A stretch of DNA of 64,000 nt from Amycolatopsis sp. QT-25 (GTDB lineage Bacteria; Actinomycetota; Actinomycetes; Mycobacteriales; Pseudonocardiaceae): assembly GCF_029369745.1 (NCBI RefSeq), contig NZ_CP120210.1, positions 6,696,001 to 6,760,000 of the forward strand, read 5' to 3'. Below are positions 35,305-44,331 of this stretch, piece by piece. The notes below the pieces were generated by a model, which did not search any database, was not told the DNA's origin, and worked only from the letters and a program-made list of their open reading frames with translations. Positions within the stretch are counted from its first letter, which is position 1; each line of letters opens with the position of its first letter. A program made the position numbers and the translations under genes.

Positions 35305-36219
35305 GTGGCGACGGTGATCACCACCGCGGCCGTCGTGCTCGCGTTGCTGCTGCTCGTGGCCGTCGCGCTGCTGTGGCGGCTGTACAACGACGGCATGCGG
35401 CGGGTGGACGCGGCGGCGAAACTGGTCGCCGCCGAACGGTCGAAGGCGGATCAGCAGCAGCTCGCGCTGCGCCGGTACGAGGTGGCGTTCGCCTCGATCA
35501 GCGGCCGCGGCGAACTGGGCGAGCAGGTGCTCCTGGAGACCGCACGCGCGCTCGGGCTGCGCGAGGAACTGCACTTCACCCTGCAGACGGATCTGGCGGG
35601 CGGCGGCGCCGCGAAACCGGACATGGTGCTGCGGGTCGGCGGCGGCCGGACCGTACCCGTCGACGCGAAGGCGAGCATGGCCTGCTGGGCAGAGGCCGTC
35701 GAAACGGACGACCCCGAGGAGCGGCTCGACGCGCTGCGCGTCCACGTCCGGCAGCTCCGGTCGAGGGCGGCCGAGCTGGCGGGCAAGGGCTACCAGCGCT
35801 GGGCCGACGCGATCTACGGGACGATCATGTTCGTCCCGTCCGACGCGGCCGTGGTGGCCGCGCTGGACACCGAACCGGAACTGCTGCGCTGGCTGCTGGA
35901 CCGGCGAGTCTTCCTCTGCGGGCCGACGGGGTTCGCCGTACTGGCCTCCGCCGCGCTGTTCGCCGCGACCGAACGGGCACTGGTCGAGGACGTCGAGCAG
36001 GTCCGGGCGGGCGCCGCGGCCGCGCACCGGGCCGCGGGCAACGCCGTCGACGCGCTGAACCTCTCGAGCACCCACCTGCAGCGCTTCATCTCGGCCCGGC
36101 GGCGAGAGCTGGAAGCGCTCGAGAGCTTCCGCAGCACGGTCTCCCCGCTGACGGACGCCGCGGGCAGCCCTGCGGCGGTGCCCCTGATCAGGAAGGCGGA
36201 CGAGCTCCCTGCCTCGTGA
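35305..36219 (+). CDS. rmuC: RmuC-like DNA recombination protein
   Basis: A 304-residue membrane-anchored protein, shorter than E. coli RmuC. An N-terminal helix (VITTAAVVLALLLLVAVALL) precedes a coiled region and the RmuC core (GELGEQVLLETARALGL, KPDMVLRVGGGRTVPVDAKA, IMFVPSDAAVVAAL), which resembles a PD-(D/E)xK nuclease fold. A C-terminal coiled coil follows. The GTG at 35305 has GGAGGGGAGG upstream. RmuC limits inversions at short inverted repeats in E. coli, which fits its position next to sbcCD here. Confidence 0.9.
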   Translation: MATVITTAAVVLALLLLVAVALLWRLYNDGMRRVDAAAKLVAAERSKADQQQLALRRYEVAFASISGRGELGEQVLLETARALGLREELHFTLQTDLAGGGAAKPDMVLRVGGGRTVPVDAKASMACWAEAVETDDPEERLDALRVHVRQLRSRAAELAGKGYQRWADAIYGTIMFVPSDAAVVAALDTEPELLRWLLDRRVFLCGPTGFAVLASAALFAATERALVEDVEQVRAGAAAAHRAAGNAVDALNLSSTHLQRFISARRRELEALESFRSTVSPLTDAAGSPAAVPLIRKADELPAS

Positions 36220-36228
36220 CCACCCTGC

Positions 36229-36251
36229 AATCAGTCACCTACTTGCCACGT
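36229..36251. repeat. Half copy of the TAGTCACCTGCTTGC-type element
   Basis: CAATCAGTCACCTACTTGCC resembles the left arm of the inverted repeat at 50972 (CAATTAGTCACCTGCTTGCG) but has no matching right arm. It starts 10 bp after the rmuC stop. The remaining gap to 36437 shows no other feature except the promoter region of the next gene. Confidence 0.4.
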
Positions 36252-36437
36252 TGACCTGCACCTTCCGGATTGGAGGCTCCATTTCGCCCGGTCCGACAAC
36301 CTTGCCGGTCACGTACTCGTAGTACCTTCCGTAACCATCCGGACGGTCCGTCCGGGTGGTCCGGACTGACCACTACCAGGCGATAGACACACCGCCTGTT
36401 GGCGGTATGCCCGCAGCTTGGATATACGGTGGGGCCT

Positions 36438-37340
36438 GTGACCGCGATTCGCGATCGCCAGCGCGATCCTGATGCCGACGACGTTCCCGTTGCCTGGGAC
36501 GAGCGTCCGCTCGTCGGCGCCAGGCGTGGGCTGCCCTGGTGGGCGGCAGTACTGGTCGGCTTCGGGCTCGCCATCCTTGGCGCCTTCGTCGACATGATGC
36601 TGCAGAAGGACTTGGGCCTGCTGTTCAAAGCCTGCTACGCGCTCGGCGCGGTGGCCGCCGTGGTGACCGTCCAGCGCCGCGGGCTGTTCGGCCCGATGGT
36701 GCAGCCGCCCCTGGTCCTCGCCGTGACCGTCCCAGGAGTCATCCTCCTGACCTCGGACGGCAGCAAGGGCACGGACCTGCTCTCGAGAGCCTTCGATGTC
36801 GGAACGCCACTGATCAACGGCTTCCCGACGATGGCCCTCACCACCGCCCTCACCTTGGCGATCGGCCTCTTCCGGATCTACCGCGAGCGCGATCCCGACG
36901 CCCCGGTGAAGGTGAAGCCGGGTACCAAACCGGACCGTCGCGACGAGGCCAAGCCCGCCGCCCGTCCCGCCGCGGCCGCCGCGCCGGGTCGGGCCCGCCC
37001 CGCGTCCCGGACCGGCCAGACGCCGCCCCCGCCTTCCCGCCGTGGCGCTCCGCGAGACGGTGCGCCGCGAGACGGTGCGCCGCGAGAGGGTGCGCCTCCC
37101 CGCCGTCGACCTGTCGACGACGAGCGACGCCCTCGCCGCGACGCCGAGCCGGGCGCCCGCAAACCGTCGCCGTCGAGACGTCAGCCCCGTGGGCCGCGCC
37201 CGCCGGAAGAGGGCGAACCCCGCCGCCGCGACCCGCGTGGCGAAAGCGCCCCCGGTGCCCCGCGCCGCCGTCCGCCCCGCGCGGACGACTCGCGCCGTGG
37301 CGGACAGCCTCCCCGCCGCCCTTGGGACGACGAGCGGTGA
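36438..37340 (+). CDS. DUF6542-type membrane protein with long basic tail
   Basis: A 300-residue protein. The N-terminal half has four hydrophobic helices (WWAAVLVGFGLAILGAFV; YALGAVAAVVTV; PLVLAVTVPGVILLT; GFPTMALTTALTLAIGLF). The rest is a disordered Arg/Pro tail with a repeated unit GAPRDGAPRDGAPREGAPP encoded by 15-bp tandem repeats at about 37045-37095. A TACGGT box ends 7 nt before GTG 36438. Mycobacteria have the counterpart next to ispH and ychF (Rv1111c, from memory). Function unknown; the tail suggests binding to acidic partners. Confidence 0.8.
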   Translation: MTAIRDRQRDPDADDVPVAWDERPLVGARRGLPWWAAVLVGFGLAILGAFVDMMLQKDLGLLFKACYALGAVAAVVTVQRRGLFGPMVQPPLVLAVTVPGVILLTSDGSKGTDLLSRAFDVGTPLINGFPTMALTTALTLAIGLFRIYRERDPDAPVKVKPGTKPDRRDEAKPAARPAAAAAPGRARPASRTGQTPPPPSRRGAPRDGAPRDGAPREGAPPRRRPVDDERRPRRDAEPGARKPSPSRRQPRGPRPPEEGEPRRRDPRGESAPGAPRRRPPRADDSRRGGQPPRRPWDDER

Positions 37341-37380
37341 AGCAAGGGACCTTTGCTCTCGCTTGATCCCGTGACCAGCG

Positions 37381-37418
37381 GAAAGGGCCGCCCGAGGAAC
37401 TCCCCGGGCGGCCCTTTC
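37381..37418. terminator. Bidirectional terminator between DUF6542 gene and ispH
   Basis: GAAAGGGCCGCCC (37381-37393) pairs perfectly with GGGCGGCCCTTTC (37406-37418) around a 12-nt loop, with short T-runs on both sides. It lies 13 bp past the ispH stop. A decayed TGAAGG-like half element (AGCAAGGGACCTTTGCT) precedes it at about 37341. Confidence 0.8.
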
Positions 37419-37430
37419 TCGTCGCGGGCG

Positions 37431-38444
37431 TCAGGCCTTGGCGGCCTTGCGCAGCTCGTGCGGCAGCGCGAACGCGATCTTCTCGTTGGCCGTGGTGACC
37501 TCGTCGACGTCGCCCCAGCCGCGTTCGGCCAGCCACGCCAGCAAGTCCATGACCAGCACCTCCGGCACCGAAGCACCACTGGTGACGCCGACGGTCTCGA
37601 CACCGTCGAGCCACGCCTCGTCGACTTCGTGCGCGAAGTCGACGAGGTACGACGCGCGCGCCCCCGCCTTCAGCGCGACCTCGACCAGCCGCTTCGAGTT
37701 GGACGAGTTCGTCGAGCCGACCACCAGCACCAGGTCGCACTCGGCGGCCATGGCCTTGACCGCGACCTGACGGTTCGTGGTGGCGTAGCAGATGTCGTCG
37801 CTGGGCGGGTCGGCCAGACCGGGGAACTTGTCCCGCAGCTGATCGACGCGCTCCATGGTCTCGTCCACCGAAAGGGTGGTCTGCGACAGCCAGATGACCT
37901 TCGACGGGTCGCGGACCTCGACCTTGTCGACGTCCTCGGCGGTGTCGACGAGCTGCACCTTGTCGGGAGCCTCGCCGGCGGTGCCTTCGACCTCTTCGTG
38001 GCCTTCGTGGCCGATCAGCAGGATGTCGTAGTCGTCCTTCGCGAACCGGTTGACTTCCTTGTGCACCTTCGTCACCAGCGGGCAGGTCGCGTCGATGGTC
38101 CGCAGGTTGCGCTCGGCCGCCTCGGCGTGCACCGCGGGCGAGACGCCGTGCGCGGAGAACACCACCAACGCGCCTTCCGGCACCTCGGAGGTCTCGTCGA
38201 CGAAGATCACGCCCCGTTCGCGCAGGGTCTCCACGACATGCCGGTTGTGCACGATCTCCTTGCGCACGTACACCGGTGCGCCGTAGAGCTCGAGTGCCTT
38301 CTCGACGGCGATGACCGCGCGATCGACCCCCGCGCAGTAACCGCGAGGCTTGGCGAGCAGGACACGTTTGCCCCCTGCCGGCACACCGGCCTCGGTGATC
38401 GTCGGACTGCCGGCTGGCGTGATTCCGGGACTCGCAGAACTCAT
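37431..38444 (-). CDS. ispH: 4-hydroxy-3-methylbut-2-enyl diphosphate reductase
   Basis: Last enzyme of the MEP isoprenoid pathway, an iron-sulfur protein of 337 residues. The three cluster Cys are in GYCAGVDRAV (C37), DATCPLVTKVH and CYATTNRQ. The SxN motif TNSSNSKRL is present. ATG 38444 is preferred, with TACCCT 6 nt upstream and GGGGG just before it; an upstream in-frame start at 38486 would add 14 unconserved residues. It feeds the cis-prenyltransferase encoded at 59167. Confidence 0.96.
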   Translation of the reverse strand: MSSASPGITPAGSPTITEAGVPAGGKRVLLAKPRGYCAGVDRAVIAVEKALELYGAPVYVRKEIVHNRHVVETLRERGVIFVDETSEVPEGALVVFSAHGVSPAVHAEAAERNLRTIDATCPLVTKVHKEVNRFAKDDYDILLIGHEGHEEVEGTAGEAPDKVQLVDTAEDVDKVEVRDPSKVIWLSQTTLSVDETMERVDQLRDKFPGLADPPSDDICYATTNRQVAVKAMAAECDLVLVVGSTNSSNSKRLVEVALKAGARASYLVDFAHEVDEAWLDGVETVGVTSGASVPEVLVMDLLAWLAERGWGDVDEVTTANEKIAFALPHELRKAAKA

Positions 38445-38595
38445 GCCCCCAGGGTACGGGCTGCCCAGGGGGCTCCTCGCACTCACGTTCAGGTGACCAG
38501 GGATCCCCTCGAAAGGATGTGCGTGGAGTCACGTCCCGTGAGCCGACCCACCCGTTCGGTTGGGCAGGATGGCTCGGATACGGCAGGCTGGACGC

Positions 38596-39255
38596 ATGAA
38601 GCCTCTCCCGCTCCCCCTCCGGGTCGCCGCGGGCCTCGCCGTCATCACCGCCGAGCGGGTTCGCGAACTCCCCAAGCAGCTCACCGGACTCCCCGTCACG
38701 GTGGTCAGCCAGGTGCTCCAGCTCTCCATGCGCGTGCAGCAGCACGTCACCGAGCTCGCGATCAAGGGTGACGACGCGCTGTCCGTCCTCCGCCCGGTCG
38801 AAGACACGCCCAGCTGGGCCACGTTCGACGAAGATCTCCCGCCGGACGTCGGCGAACGCCGCTACGAACGTGAGTCGTGCGTCCTCCCGCTGCGGGAAGA
38901 CACCGGAAACTCTGGAGTCCCCGAACCGCGTACCGAGACCGACGGCCACGACCTCGAAGCGCTCACCGAGGATCCGTGGGCCGAGGAGGAGCGCGCGCTC
39001 GCCGAGGACCACGCCGACGGCGAGTTCGACAGTTCCACGGCCTTCATCGGCGCGAATCCCGCCGGGTTGGACGACTACGACACGATCACCCTGCCGCAGC
39101 TACGGGCCCGCCTGCGCCGGTTCGACCTCGCGCAGCTGGAAGAACTCCTGGCCTACGAACGCGCGAACGCCGACAGGCCGTCGTTCGTCGGCATGCTCGC
39201 GCGCCGCATCGGGAACGTGAAGAAGGCCGACGGCGACGGCGCGGAAGGCCAGTGA
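38596..39255 (+). CDS. Lipid-droplet-associated-type protein
   Basis: A 219-residue actinobacterial protein. An amphipathic N-terminal region (PLRVAAGLAVITAERVRELP) is followed by an acidic middle and a conserved C-terminal motif, YDTITLPQLRARLRRFDLAQ, with a YERANADRPSF tail. The equivalent mycobacterial gene (Rv1109c, from memory) sits in the same place between ispH and xseA and has been linked to lipid droplets. The stop overlaps the xseA start by GTGA. Confidence 0.78.
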   Translation: MKPLPLPLRVAAGLAVITAERVRELPKQLTGLPVTVVSQVLQLSMRVQQHVTELAIKGDDALSVLRPVEDTPSWATFDEDLPPDVGERRYERESCVLPLREDTGNSGVPEPRTETDGHDLEALTEDPWAEEERALAEDHADGEFDSSTAFIGANPAGLDDYDTITLPQLRARLRRFDLAQLEELLAYERANADRPSFVGMLARRIGNVKKADGDGAEGQ

Positions 39256-40517
39256 GCGCCGAGCCCGCCTCCGCTCAGGCCGGTCCGTCCACCACCGCCG
39301 AGAACCCGTGGCCGGTCCGCACGGTCGCCCGCAAGGTCGGCGAGTGGATCAACCGGCTCGGCGCGGTCTGGGTCGAGGGCCAGGTCACGCAGATCTCGGC
39401 CCGCCAGGGCACCAACACCGCGTTCCTGACGTTGCGCGACCCGTCGGCGGACGTCTCGATGTCGGTGACCTGCCCGATGGGCCTGCTGCGCACGATCGAA
39501 CCGCCGTTGCGCGAAGGCGCGAGCGTCGTGGTGCACGCGAAGCCGACGTTCTTCATGAACCGCGGTTCGCTGAGCCTGCGCGCCACCGAGATCCGCGCGG
39601 TCGGCATCGGCGAACTGCTCGCGCGGATCGAGCGGCTGCGGCGGCTGCTGGCCGCCGAGGGCCTGTTCGCGCCGGAACGCAAACGCAAGATCCCGTTCCT
39701 GCCCAAGGGAATCGGCCTGATCACCGGCCGCGCGTCCGCCGCCGAACGCGACGTACTGGTGAACGCGCAGTCCCGCTGGCCGCATGTCGCGTTCAAAGTG
39801 ATCAACACCGCCGTGCAGGGTTCGCTCGCCGTGCCGCAGATCCTCCAGGCACTGTCCGAACTGGATCGTGACCCGGACGTCGACGTCATCGTGATCGCGC
39901 GCGGCGGCGGCAGCGTGGAGGATCTGCTGCCGTTCTCCGACGAGACGCTGTGCCGTGCCGTGTCCGCGGCCGGGACGCCGGTGGTCAGCGCGATCGGGCA
40001 CGAACCCGACACCCCGTTGCTCGACCACGTCGCCGATCTCCGCTGCTCGACGCCGACCGACGCCAGCAAGCGGATCGTGCCCGACGTGCGCGAGGAGACG
40101 CAGCGCGTCCGCCAGATGCGTGATCGCGGCCGCCGCGCACTGCACGGCTGGGTGGACACCCAGGTCCGGCTGCTGACCCAGATGCGCAGCCGTCCCGTGC
40201 TCGCCGATCCGCTCGGCCCGATCCAGCGGCGCTCGGACGACGTCGGGATCCACCGCGAACGCGGCCGCCGCGCGATGCTCACCCTGCTCGCCAAGGACCA
40301 GGCCGAAATCGCCAGTGCCCGCGCGCGGCTGACCGCGCTCGGCCCGGCGGCGACCCTCGAACGCGGCTACGCCGTGGTGCAGTACACCGACGCGCAAGGC
40401 GACCTTCAGGTACTCCGGTCCGTCTCCGAAGTCGCGGACGGCGCGAACCTGCGCGTCCGCGTGGTCGACGGCGCGCTCGGCGCCGTCGTATCGGGCGCGC
40501 CGGAGGAGGAGCGTTGA
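39252..40517 (+). CDS. xseA: Exodeoxyribonuclease VII large subunit
   Basis: Catalytic subunit degrading single-stranded DNA, 421 residues. The OB-fold domain is N-terminal (VWVEGQVTQISARQGTNTAF). The catalytic core carries GLITGRASAAERDV, VDVIVIARGGGSVEDLLPFS and SAIGHEPDTPLLDHVADLRC, followed by a coiled region and ERGYAVVQY. GTG start overlapping the previous stop. Confidence 0.96.
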   Translation: MSAEPASAQAGPSTTAENPWPVRTVARKVGEWINRLGAVWVEGQVTQISARQGTNTAFLTLRDPSADVSMSVTCPMGLLRTIEPPLREGASVVVHAKPTFFMNRGSLSLRATEIRAVGIGELLARIERLRRLLAAEGLFAPERKRKIPFLPKGIGLITGRASAAERDVLVNAQSRWPHVAFKVINTAVQGSLAVPQILQALSELDRDPDVDVIVIARGGGSVEDLLPFSDETLCRAVSAAGTPVVSAIGHEPDTPLLDHVADLRCSTPTDASKRIVPDVREETQRVRQMRDRGRRALHGWVDTQVRLLTQMRSRPVLADPLGPIQRRSDDVGIHRERGRRAMLTLLAKDQAEIASARARLTALGPAATLERGYAVVQYTDAQGDLQVLRSVSEVADGANLRVRVVDGALGAVVSGAPEEER

Positions 40518-40954
40518 CGGCGAGTTTCCTGCCTTTGACCATCGACGCCGCGAAGCGCGCGGACGCGCCAGAGGTACTACGCAACGCGTTGCTGACCGAC
40601 CACGCCGCCGCCGAGTGCTGGACCGTGCTGCTGGCGGGGTGCCGGGCCGAGGCGTTCTCGTCCGCCGAGGGTTCGTCAGCGCCGTCTTCGACGAAGCGGG
40701 GACTCGACGCCCAGTTGCGCAAGCTCTCCGAGGCGACGGCCGAGCACGTCGGCACCCGATGGTGGTTCGCCGACGGCACCCTGCACCGCAGACGGGTGGC
40801 GCGAGCCCAGGAGAACCTCGTCGCGGCGATCGCGGAGGGTGACGGCCAGGAGTTCGCTCTCGCCTTCGTGGGTTACGACAACGCCATGGCCGGCGCGGTA
40901 GTGTGCGCGGGTATCGGCAAGCACCGACGTCCGGTAGAAGGAAGCACAGCGTGA
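40514..40954 (+). CDS. Conserved hypothetical protein between xseA and xseB
   Basis: A 146-residue protein translated from TTG 40514 (TTGA overlap with xseA, strong GGAGGAG site) and overlapping xseB by GTGA. Helical N-terminus (TIDAAKRADAPEVLRNALLT), then a conserved-looking block GTRWWFADGTLHRRRVARAQ and FALAFVGYDNAMAGAVVCAG. No catalytic motif recognised. Its insertion in a translationally coupled exonuclease VII operon suggests a role with that complex or merely shared regulation. Confidence 0.75.
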   Translation: MTASFLPLTIDAAKRADAPEVLRNALLTDHAAAECWTVLLAGCRAEAFSSAEGSSAPSSTKRGLDAQLRKLSEATAEHVGTRWWFADGTLHRRRVARAQENLVAAIAEGDGQEFALAFVGYDNAMAGAVVCAGIGKHRRPVEGSTA

Positions 40955-41169
40955 GCAAACCCGGTGGCGAGACCGCCGAACTCGGCTACGAGCAGGCCCG
41001 CGACAGGCTGGTGGAGGTCGTCCGCGAGCTCGAAGCGGGCGGGCTGTCCCTGGAACAGTCGCTCGCCCTGTGGGAGAAGGGCGAGCAGCTGGCGAAGGTC
41101 TGCGAGCACCACCTCGAGGGCGCGCGTGAGCGGATCGAGGCGGCGCTGTCCTCCGTCGAAGACGGCTAG
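40951..41169 (+). CDS. xseB: Exodeoxyribonuclease VII small subunit
   Basis: A 72-residue helical protein that binds the large subunit. The family pattern ELGYEQARDRLVEVVRELEA and LSLEQSLALWEKGEQLAKVC is clear. The GTG at 40951 has AGAAGGAAG upstream and overlaps the previous stop; the longer open frame from 40903 is not needed. Confidence 0.94.
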   Translation: MSKPGGETAELGYEQARDRLVEVVRELEAGGLSLEQSLALWEKGEQLAKVCEHHLEGARERIEAALSSVEDG

Positions 41170-41307
41170 AACTCATGGGCGCTCAGCGGAGAAGAGTACT
41201 TCGATTCCGGCAACGGTCAGTGACGTTCACCATGCTCCTGTGCCACCGAACCATCGCGGGTATCTGAGAGACTGGGACCCCGCCGAGTTCCTGACCCGGG
41301 AGGCCTC

Positions 41308-42378
41308 ATGCCCACCCCCACCCCGTCCGCCAGCTCTTCTCGACGCCGTGAAGCGCCCGACCGCAACCTCGCGATGGAACTGGTCCGAGTGACCGAAGCC
41401 GCCGCGATGGCCGCGGGCCGCTGGGTCGGGCGCGGGGACAAGATCGGCGGCGACGGTGCCGCCGTGGACGCGATGCGCCAGCTGGTCTCGACCGTGTCGA
41501 TGCGCGGCGTCGTCGTCATCGGCGAAGGCGAGAAGGACGAAGCCCCGATGCTGTTCAACGGGGAAGAGGTCGGCAACGGCGACGGGCCGGACTGCGACGT
41601 CGCGGTCGACCCGGTCGACGGGACGACCCTGATGGCCAAGGGCATGCCGAACGCGCTGGCCGTGCTCGCGGTCGCCGAACGCGGCGCGATGTTCGACCCG
41701 TCCGCGGTGTTCTACATGGAGAAGCTCGCCGTCGGCCCCGACGCCGCGGGCAAGGTCGACCTGGCCGCCCCGATCGCGGAGAACATCCGCCGGGTCGCCA
41801 AGGCCAAGAACTCCAGCGTCTCCGACGTCACCGTGTGCATCCTCGACCGGCCGCGCCACGAGAAGCTGATCCAAGAGGTCCGTGAGGCCGGCGCCCGGAT
41901 CCGGTTCATCTCCGACGGCGACGTCGCGGGTGCGATCGCCGCGGCCCGGCCGACCACCGGCGTCGACATGCTGCTCGGCATCGGCGGCACCCCCGAAGGC
42001 ATCATCGCGGCCTGCGCGATGAAGTGCCTCGGCGGCGAACTGCAGGGCCGCCTGTGGCCGAAGGACGACGCGGAGCGCGAGAAGGCGCTGGCCGCGGGCC
42101 ACGACCTCGACCGCGTGCTCGGCAACGACGACCTCGTCCGCGGCGACAACGTGTTCTTCTGCGCCACCGGCGTCACCGACGGCGACCTGCTGCGCGGCGT
42201 GCACTACCGCGCGGGCGGGGCGACCACCCAGTCGATCGTGATGCGCTCGAAGTCCGGCACGGTCCGGATGATCGACGGCTACCACCGGCTGACCAAGCTC
42301 CGCTCGTACTCGTCCGTCAACTTCGACGGCCACCTCGACGATTCGCTGGAAGACGACGTAGTCCCCCCGCTTCCCTGA
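41308..42378 (+). CDS. glpX: Class II fructose-1,6-bisphosphatase
   Basis: Gluconeogenic phosphatase, 356 residues. Metal- and substrate-binding motifs GEGEKDEAPML, VDPVDGTTLMAKG and DGDVAGAIAAARP are present, with IGGTPEGIIAACAMKCLGGE. ATG 41308 has GGGAGGCC upstream. In mycobacteria this is the only FBPase and lies beside fumC, as here with two genes between. Confidence 0.96.
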   Translation: MPTPTPSASSSRRREAPDRNLAMELVRVTEAAAMAAGRWVGRGDKIGGDGAAVDAMRQLVSTVSMRGVVVIGEGEKDEAPMLFNGEEVGNGDGPDCDVAVDPVDGTTLMAKGMPNALAVLAVAERGAMFDPSAVFYMEKLAVGPDAAGKVDLAAPIAENIRRVAKAKNSSVSDVTVCILDRPRHEKLIQEVREAGARIRFISDGDVAGAIAAARPTTGVDMLLGIGGTPEGIIAACAMKCLGGELQGRLWPKDDAEREKALAAGHDLDRVLGNDDLVRGDNVFFCATGVTDGDLLRGVHYRAGGATTQSIVMRSKSGTVRMIDGYHRLTKLRSYSSVNFDGHLDDSLEDDVVPPLP

Positions 42379-42387
42379 GGAGATTCC

Positions 42388-43167
42388 GTGCTGAAGCGCG
42401 TGCTCGTGGTCCTGCTCGCGGCGATGGTCTTCACGCCGGTCGGGCAGGCCACGGGCACGGGCGGCCTCATCGGCGGCCGGGAGGCCGACGAGCCGTATCC
42501 GTTCATCGCCTCCCTGCATTCGTCCTCCGGCAAGGTCTTCTGCGCCGGGACGCTGATCGCGGCGGACTGGGTGGTGACGGCGGGGCACTGCGTCGAGGGC
42601 AAGAACCCGGCGAACCTGAGCCTGCGGATCGGCAGCAACGACAACACCCAGGGCGGAGAAATCGCGAAACCCGCCGAGATCGTCGTGAACCCGTCCTACA
42701 ACCCCGCGCCCGAGCACGCGGGCGGTGATCTCGCCCTGGTGCGGCTGGCCGCGCCGGTGACGACGGCGCCGATCGCGATCGGGGCCGTCGTGGCGCCGGG
42801 GACGCCGACGCGGCTGCTCGGCTGGGGTCAGTCGTGCCCGACTTCGGGTTGCGGCAAGGGCCCGGCGATACTGCGGCAACTGGACACGAAGATCGTCGAA
42901 GGCGTGCGCTGCACCGCGAAGTTCGACGGCGCCGTCGAGTTGTGCACCGACAACCCCGGTGGGAATTCGGGCTCGTGTTACGGGGATTCCGGCGGGCCGC
43001 AGATCGCCAAGGCCGACGGGAAGTGGGTCCTGCTGGGCGCGATCAGCCGTCCGGGAAACGCCGACCCGGTATGCGCGACCTCGCCGTCGATCGCGACTTC
43101 GGTGGTGGCTTACGCGCAGTGGATCGCGGAGAAGATGACACCGCCTGCGCCCGCTCCGCCCGCTTGA
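42388..43167 (+). CDS. Secreted trypsin-like serine protease (S1)
   Basis: A 259-residue exported protease. The signal peptide VLKRVLVVLLAAMVFTPVGQ is followed by IGGREADEPYPFIASL. The catalytic triad is visible as TAGHC, GGDLALVRL and GDSGGP, with paired cysteines suggesting three disulfides. The S1-site region ISRPGNADPVCATS lacks the usual VSWG. GTG start with TGAGGAGA. It lies 9 bp after glpX but is functionally unrelated. A perfect palindrome begins 2 bp after its stop. Confidence 0.92.
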   Translation: MLKRVLVVLLAAMVFTPVGQATGTGGLIGGREADEPYPFIASLHSSSGKVFCAGTLIAADWVVTAGHCVEGKNPANLSLRIGSNDNTQGGEIAKPAEIVVNPSYNPAPEHAGGDLALVRLAAPVTTAPIAIGAVVAPGTPTRLLGWGQSCPTSGCGKGPAILRQLDTKIVEGVRCTAKFDGAVELCTDNPGGNSGSCYGDSGGPQIAKADGKWVLLGAISRPGNADPVCATSPSIATSVVAYAQWIAEKMTPPAPAPPA

Positions 43168-43168
43168 A

Positions 43169-43225
43169 GCGCAATGAAGGGGCCTTTCCTCGCAAATTTT
43201 GCGAGGAAAGGCCCCTTCATTGCGC
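43169..43225. repeat. Perfect 57-bp TGAAGG-family palindrome
   Basis: 28-bp arms without mismatch around T43197; the left arm is GCGCAATGAAGGGGCCTTTC then CTCGCAAA. It lies between the convergent protease and ferredoxin reductase genes. It has the same total length as the copy at 30957 but differs from it along the arms. Confidence 0.95.
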
Positions 43226-43228
43226 GCG

Positions 43229-44218
43229 CTACTCCGCGTTACTGGAGTGCCCAGGGAACAGATGCGCGTCCGGATCCAGCAGGACCGCGATGTTGTTCAC
43301 CGCCGTCGCCGCTTCCCCGAACCCGGTCGCGATCAGCTTCACCTTCCCCGGATACGCCGCGACGTCACCCGCCGCGTAGACGCGCGCCCGCGGGGTCGCC
43401 ATCGTCGAATCGACGGCGATCGCGCGGTGGTCGATCCGGAGTCCCCAGCTTTCGATCGGCCCGAGGTCCGCGGTGAATCCGAGCGCCGCGACGACCGTGT
43501 CGGCACGCAGCACCTCGGGCTCCGCCCCCTTGATCCGGACCTCGACCTCCGCCAGCGCTCCGTCACGGTCGGAGAACCGGGTGACCTCGGCGTCGGTGAT
43601 GATGCGCACGCCGAGTTCCCTCGCCTGCCGCACGATCGACTCGGCCGCGCGGAATTTCGCGCGCCGGTGCACGAGGGTGACGTGCGCGGCGACCGGGTGC
43701 AGCGCGAGCACCCAGTCGAACGCCGAGTCCCCGCCGCCGACGACGACCACGTGCTGTCCTTCGTGCGCCTTGAACGAGGGCACGAAGTGGACCATGCCGC
43801 GCCCGAGCCAGCCCTCGCCGGCGGGCAGCGGCCGCGGGGTGAACTCGCCGATCCCGGCGGTGATCAGCACCGCCCCGGCGCGCAGGAGCTGTCCGCCGTC
43901 GAGCGTGACGGTGATGCCGCCTTCGACGCTTTCGAGTTTCTCGGCCTTGCGCCCGAGCAGATACACGGGTGTGAACGGTGCCGCCTGATCGAGCAGGCCC
44001 CGCACCAGGTCACGGCCCCGGACCTCGGCGAAACCGCCGACGTCGTAGATCATCTTTTCGGGGTACATCGCGGTGACCTGGCCACCGGCCTCCGGCAGTG
44101 AATCCACGACAGCCATCGAAAGGCCGCGGAATCCCGCGTAGTAGGCGGCGAACAAACCCGTCGGACCGGCCCCGATGATGACGAGGTCGTACGACGTCTC
44201 CCCAGCGGACTCGCTCAT
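43229..44218 (-). CDS. Ferredoxin-NADP reductase, thioredoxin-reductase-like
   Basis: FAD enzyme moving electrons between NADPH and ferredoxin, 329 residues. The FAD-binding GAGPTGLFAAYYAGFRGLS is at residue 16, the NADPH-binding VVVVGGGDSAFDWVLAL at about 160, and the C-terminal VYAAGDVAAYPGKVKLIATG is typical. The CxxC of thioredoxin reductase is absent, which places it with YumC-type FNR. It is divergent from fumC, with 113 bp between. Confidence 0.92.
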   Translation of the reverse strand: MSESAGETSYDLVIIGAGPTGLFAAYYAGFRGLSMAVVDSLPEAGGQVTAMYPEKMIYDVGGFAEVRGRDLVRGLLDQAAPFTPVYLLGRKAEKLESVEGGITVTLDGGQLLRAGAVLITAGIGEFTPRPLPAGEGWLGRGMVHFVPSFKAHEGQHVVVVGGGDSAFDWVLALHPVAAHVTLVHRRAKFRAAESIVRQARELGVRIITDAEVTRFSDRDGALAEVEVRIKGAEPEVLRADTVVAALGFTADLGPIESWGLRIDHRAIAVDSTMATPRARVYAAGDVAAYPGKVKLIATGFGEAATAVNNIAVLLDPDAHLFPGHSSNAE

Positions 44219-44331
44219 TCGGCACTCTCCAGGCCGGTGGTGGGCGGCGTGATCGAGAACACATTCGATCCTAGCCCTCGCGTGCCGAAAGACACGGAGC
44301 GCGCCAGAGGTCCCTGCGCGAAACTTGAGGC

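Noticed and set aside
43174..43476. Short frames starting MKGPFLANFARKGPFIA and similar at several places
   Set aside because: They are translations of the palindromic repeats, identical in style at unrelated loci, without ribosome sites or codon bias.
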